From assembly GCF_002312805.1 (NCBI RefSeq), contig NZ_NMUA01000016.1, positions 1 through 64,000 on the forward strand: a stretch of DNA of 64,000 bases, read 5' to 3'. Below, piece by piece: positions 63,213 through 64,000 of this stretch. The position numbers and the translations under genes are program-made. Numbering within the stretch: the first letter of the stretch is position 1; every line of letters begins with the position of its first letter. Source of the stretch: Sphingobium sp. D43FB (GTDB lineage: Bacteria > Pseudomonadota > Alphaproteobacteria > Sphingomonadales > Sphingomonadaceae). The notes beneath the pieces were generated by a model, which searched no databases, was not told the origin of the DNA, and was given only the letters and a program-made list of their open reading frames with translations.

Positions 63213-63935
63213 ATGCGGCATTTCGCCCCTTGGGGCTTCCTTTCCTTTGCGTGCGCGCTGGCTGGCGTTGCGCCTGCCGCTGCGCAGGAGGCTGCGGCGG
63301 ATGCCGACCCCTGGGTGGTGAGCGGCGGCTTCGACCTCATCGAATTGCGCGCGGGCCAGGGCGACGATGTTTTCTTCTGGGATGCCGCCTTTTCCTGGGG
63401 AAACAGCCGCGATCAGGTGATGCTGGTGAGCGAGGGCGGCGGGGCGCTCGGCAACCAGATCGACGAAACCCAGATGCGCCTCTTCTATGGCCGGACGGTC
63501 GGCAATACGACCTGGCTGGTGGGCATGCGCAAGGATATCACGCCGCACCCCCGCGACATCTATGCCGCGATCGGCGTGCAGGGCATGGTCGGCACGCGGC
63601 TGAGCTGGGAGACCTATGGCTTCCTGTCGGATGACGGGCGACTGACCGGCGAAGCGCAGCTCATCTATGCCTTGCCGATCACCCAAAATCTCTATCTCGA
63701 ACCGCGCGTTGCGGTCGGCTGGTCCGCCCAGGCGTCGGACAGGGATGCGGTGCGCGCAGGATTTTCCGAAGCGGAAACGACATTGCGCCTGCGCTATCGT
63801 CTGAAGCCGAAACTCAATATCTACACGGCCATCGTCCATGAACGGCTGCTGGGCGGCACCCGCGCGCTCGGCCGGTCGCAGGGGGAGGCGCTGCAATCCA
63901 CCGCCGTCGTGATCGGCTTCGGCTTCAGCCTTTAG
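63213..63935 (+). CDS. second CopB-like outer-membrane protein
   Basis: A 240-aa barrel protein with a Sec signal (ending AAA then QEAAADAD) and a terminal Phe-rich IGFGFSL. It follows the CopB pattern (DLIELRAGQGDD, VGMRKDITPHPRDIYAAIGVQG, FSEAETTLRLRYR) but lacks the His/Met-rich N-terminal segment of true CopB. Separated from copB by 132 bases, so it may have its own promoter. Either a structural partner or a copy with another cargo. Confidence 0.82.
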   Translation: MRHFAPWGFLSFACALAGVAPAAAQEAAADADPWVVSGGFDLIELRAGQGDDVFFWDAAFSWGNSRDQVMLVSEGGGALGNQIDETQMRLFYGRTVGNTTWLVGMRKDITPHPRDIYAAIGVQGMVGTRLSWETYGFLSDDGRLTGEAQLIYALPITQNLYLEPRVAVGWSAQASDRDAVRAGFSEAETTLRLRYRLKPKLNIYTAIVHERLLGGTRALGRSQGEALQSTAVVIGFGFSL

Positions 63936-63952
63936 CCGTCAGTCTTTGGCGA

Positions 63953-64000
63953 TCAAAGCGCCAGATGCCGCTCGGCCAGAGCGACATGCAGTTTGATGCC
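63953..64000 (-). CDS. 3' end of a leftward gene (partial)
   Basis: The last 48 bases encode on the minus strand a C-terminus GIKLHVALAERHLAL followed by TGA at 63953-63955, running in from beyond the right edge. It is convergent with the second copB-like gene. It is too short to name; it is reported because the frame is open and the end is close to a natural convergent boundary. Confidence 0.4.
   Translation of the reverse strand, partial: GIKLHVALAERHLAL

Overview
The window looks like a secondary replicon (chromid or megaplasmid) of a sphingomonad (Sphingobium/Novosphingobium-like alphaproteobacterium). The DNA is GC-rich and the ligR/ligKUI/ligJABC protocatechuate 4,5-cleavage genes are laid out much as in Sphingobium sp. 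SYK-6. A parA-parB-repA module and a DUF1612/HTH plasmid-type protein sit in the middle. No phage, transposase, CRISPR array or tRNA was seen. Layout: 1-360 holds a pobA terminator and, on the minus strand, what looks like the promoter and leader of an rRNA operon lying off the left edge. 358-3931 is a 4-hydroxybenzoate module: pobA, an aromatic-acid MFS transporter and a PobR-like AraC regulator. 4254-12647 is the whole protocatechuate 4,5-cleavage pathway. ligJ-ligA-ligB-ligC run leftward behind a DUF1932 dehydrogenase and a LysR regulator with two DNA-binding domains. ligK-ligU-ligI run rightward from the same control region. PobA makes protocatechuate; LigAB, LigC, LigI, LigU, LigJ and LigK take it to pyruvate and oxaloacetate. 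12660-42557 is a large accessory catabolic island: a carboxylesterase, SnoaL-like proteins, SDRs, a TfdA-like dioxygenase, two Rieske oxygenase alpha subunits with one Rieske ferredoxin, five acyl-CoA dehydrogenase-type proteins (four as two overlapping large/small pairs), three CoA-transferases, a CitE-like lyase, two crotonases, a KstD-like flavoprotein and hydrolases. The pattern suggests oxygenation of a cyclic compound followed by CoA-dependent beta-oxidation-like breakdown. The substrate cannot be read from sequence. 42815-48285 is the replication/partition region: a DUF1612/HTH protein, a gene-free stretch with iteron-like repeats, repA, parB, parA, and the parA control region. 48286-57466 holds a SnoaL-SDR-SnoaL operon (the SDR lacks its catalytic Tyr), a double hot-dog MaoC-like protein, a Gfo/Idh oxidoreductase, a tesA-like lipoprotein esterase divergent from a ybbA/ybbP-like ABC system, and a bicupin. 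57548-63935 is a copper-resistance locus: copD and copC leftward; rightward a CnrY/CnrX/CnrH-like ECF sigma module, the multicopper oxidase copA, copB and a second copB-like porin. The final 48 bases look like the 3' end of a further leftward gene. Two copies of a roughly 120-bp hairpin-rich repeat and several smaller palindromic elements are scattered between genes.
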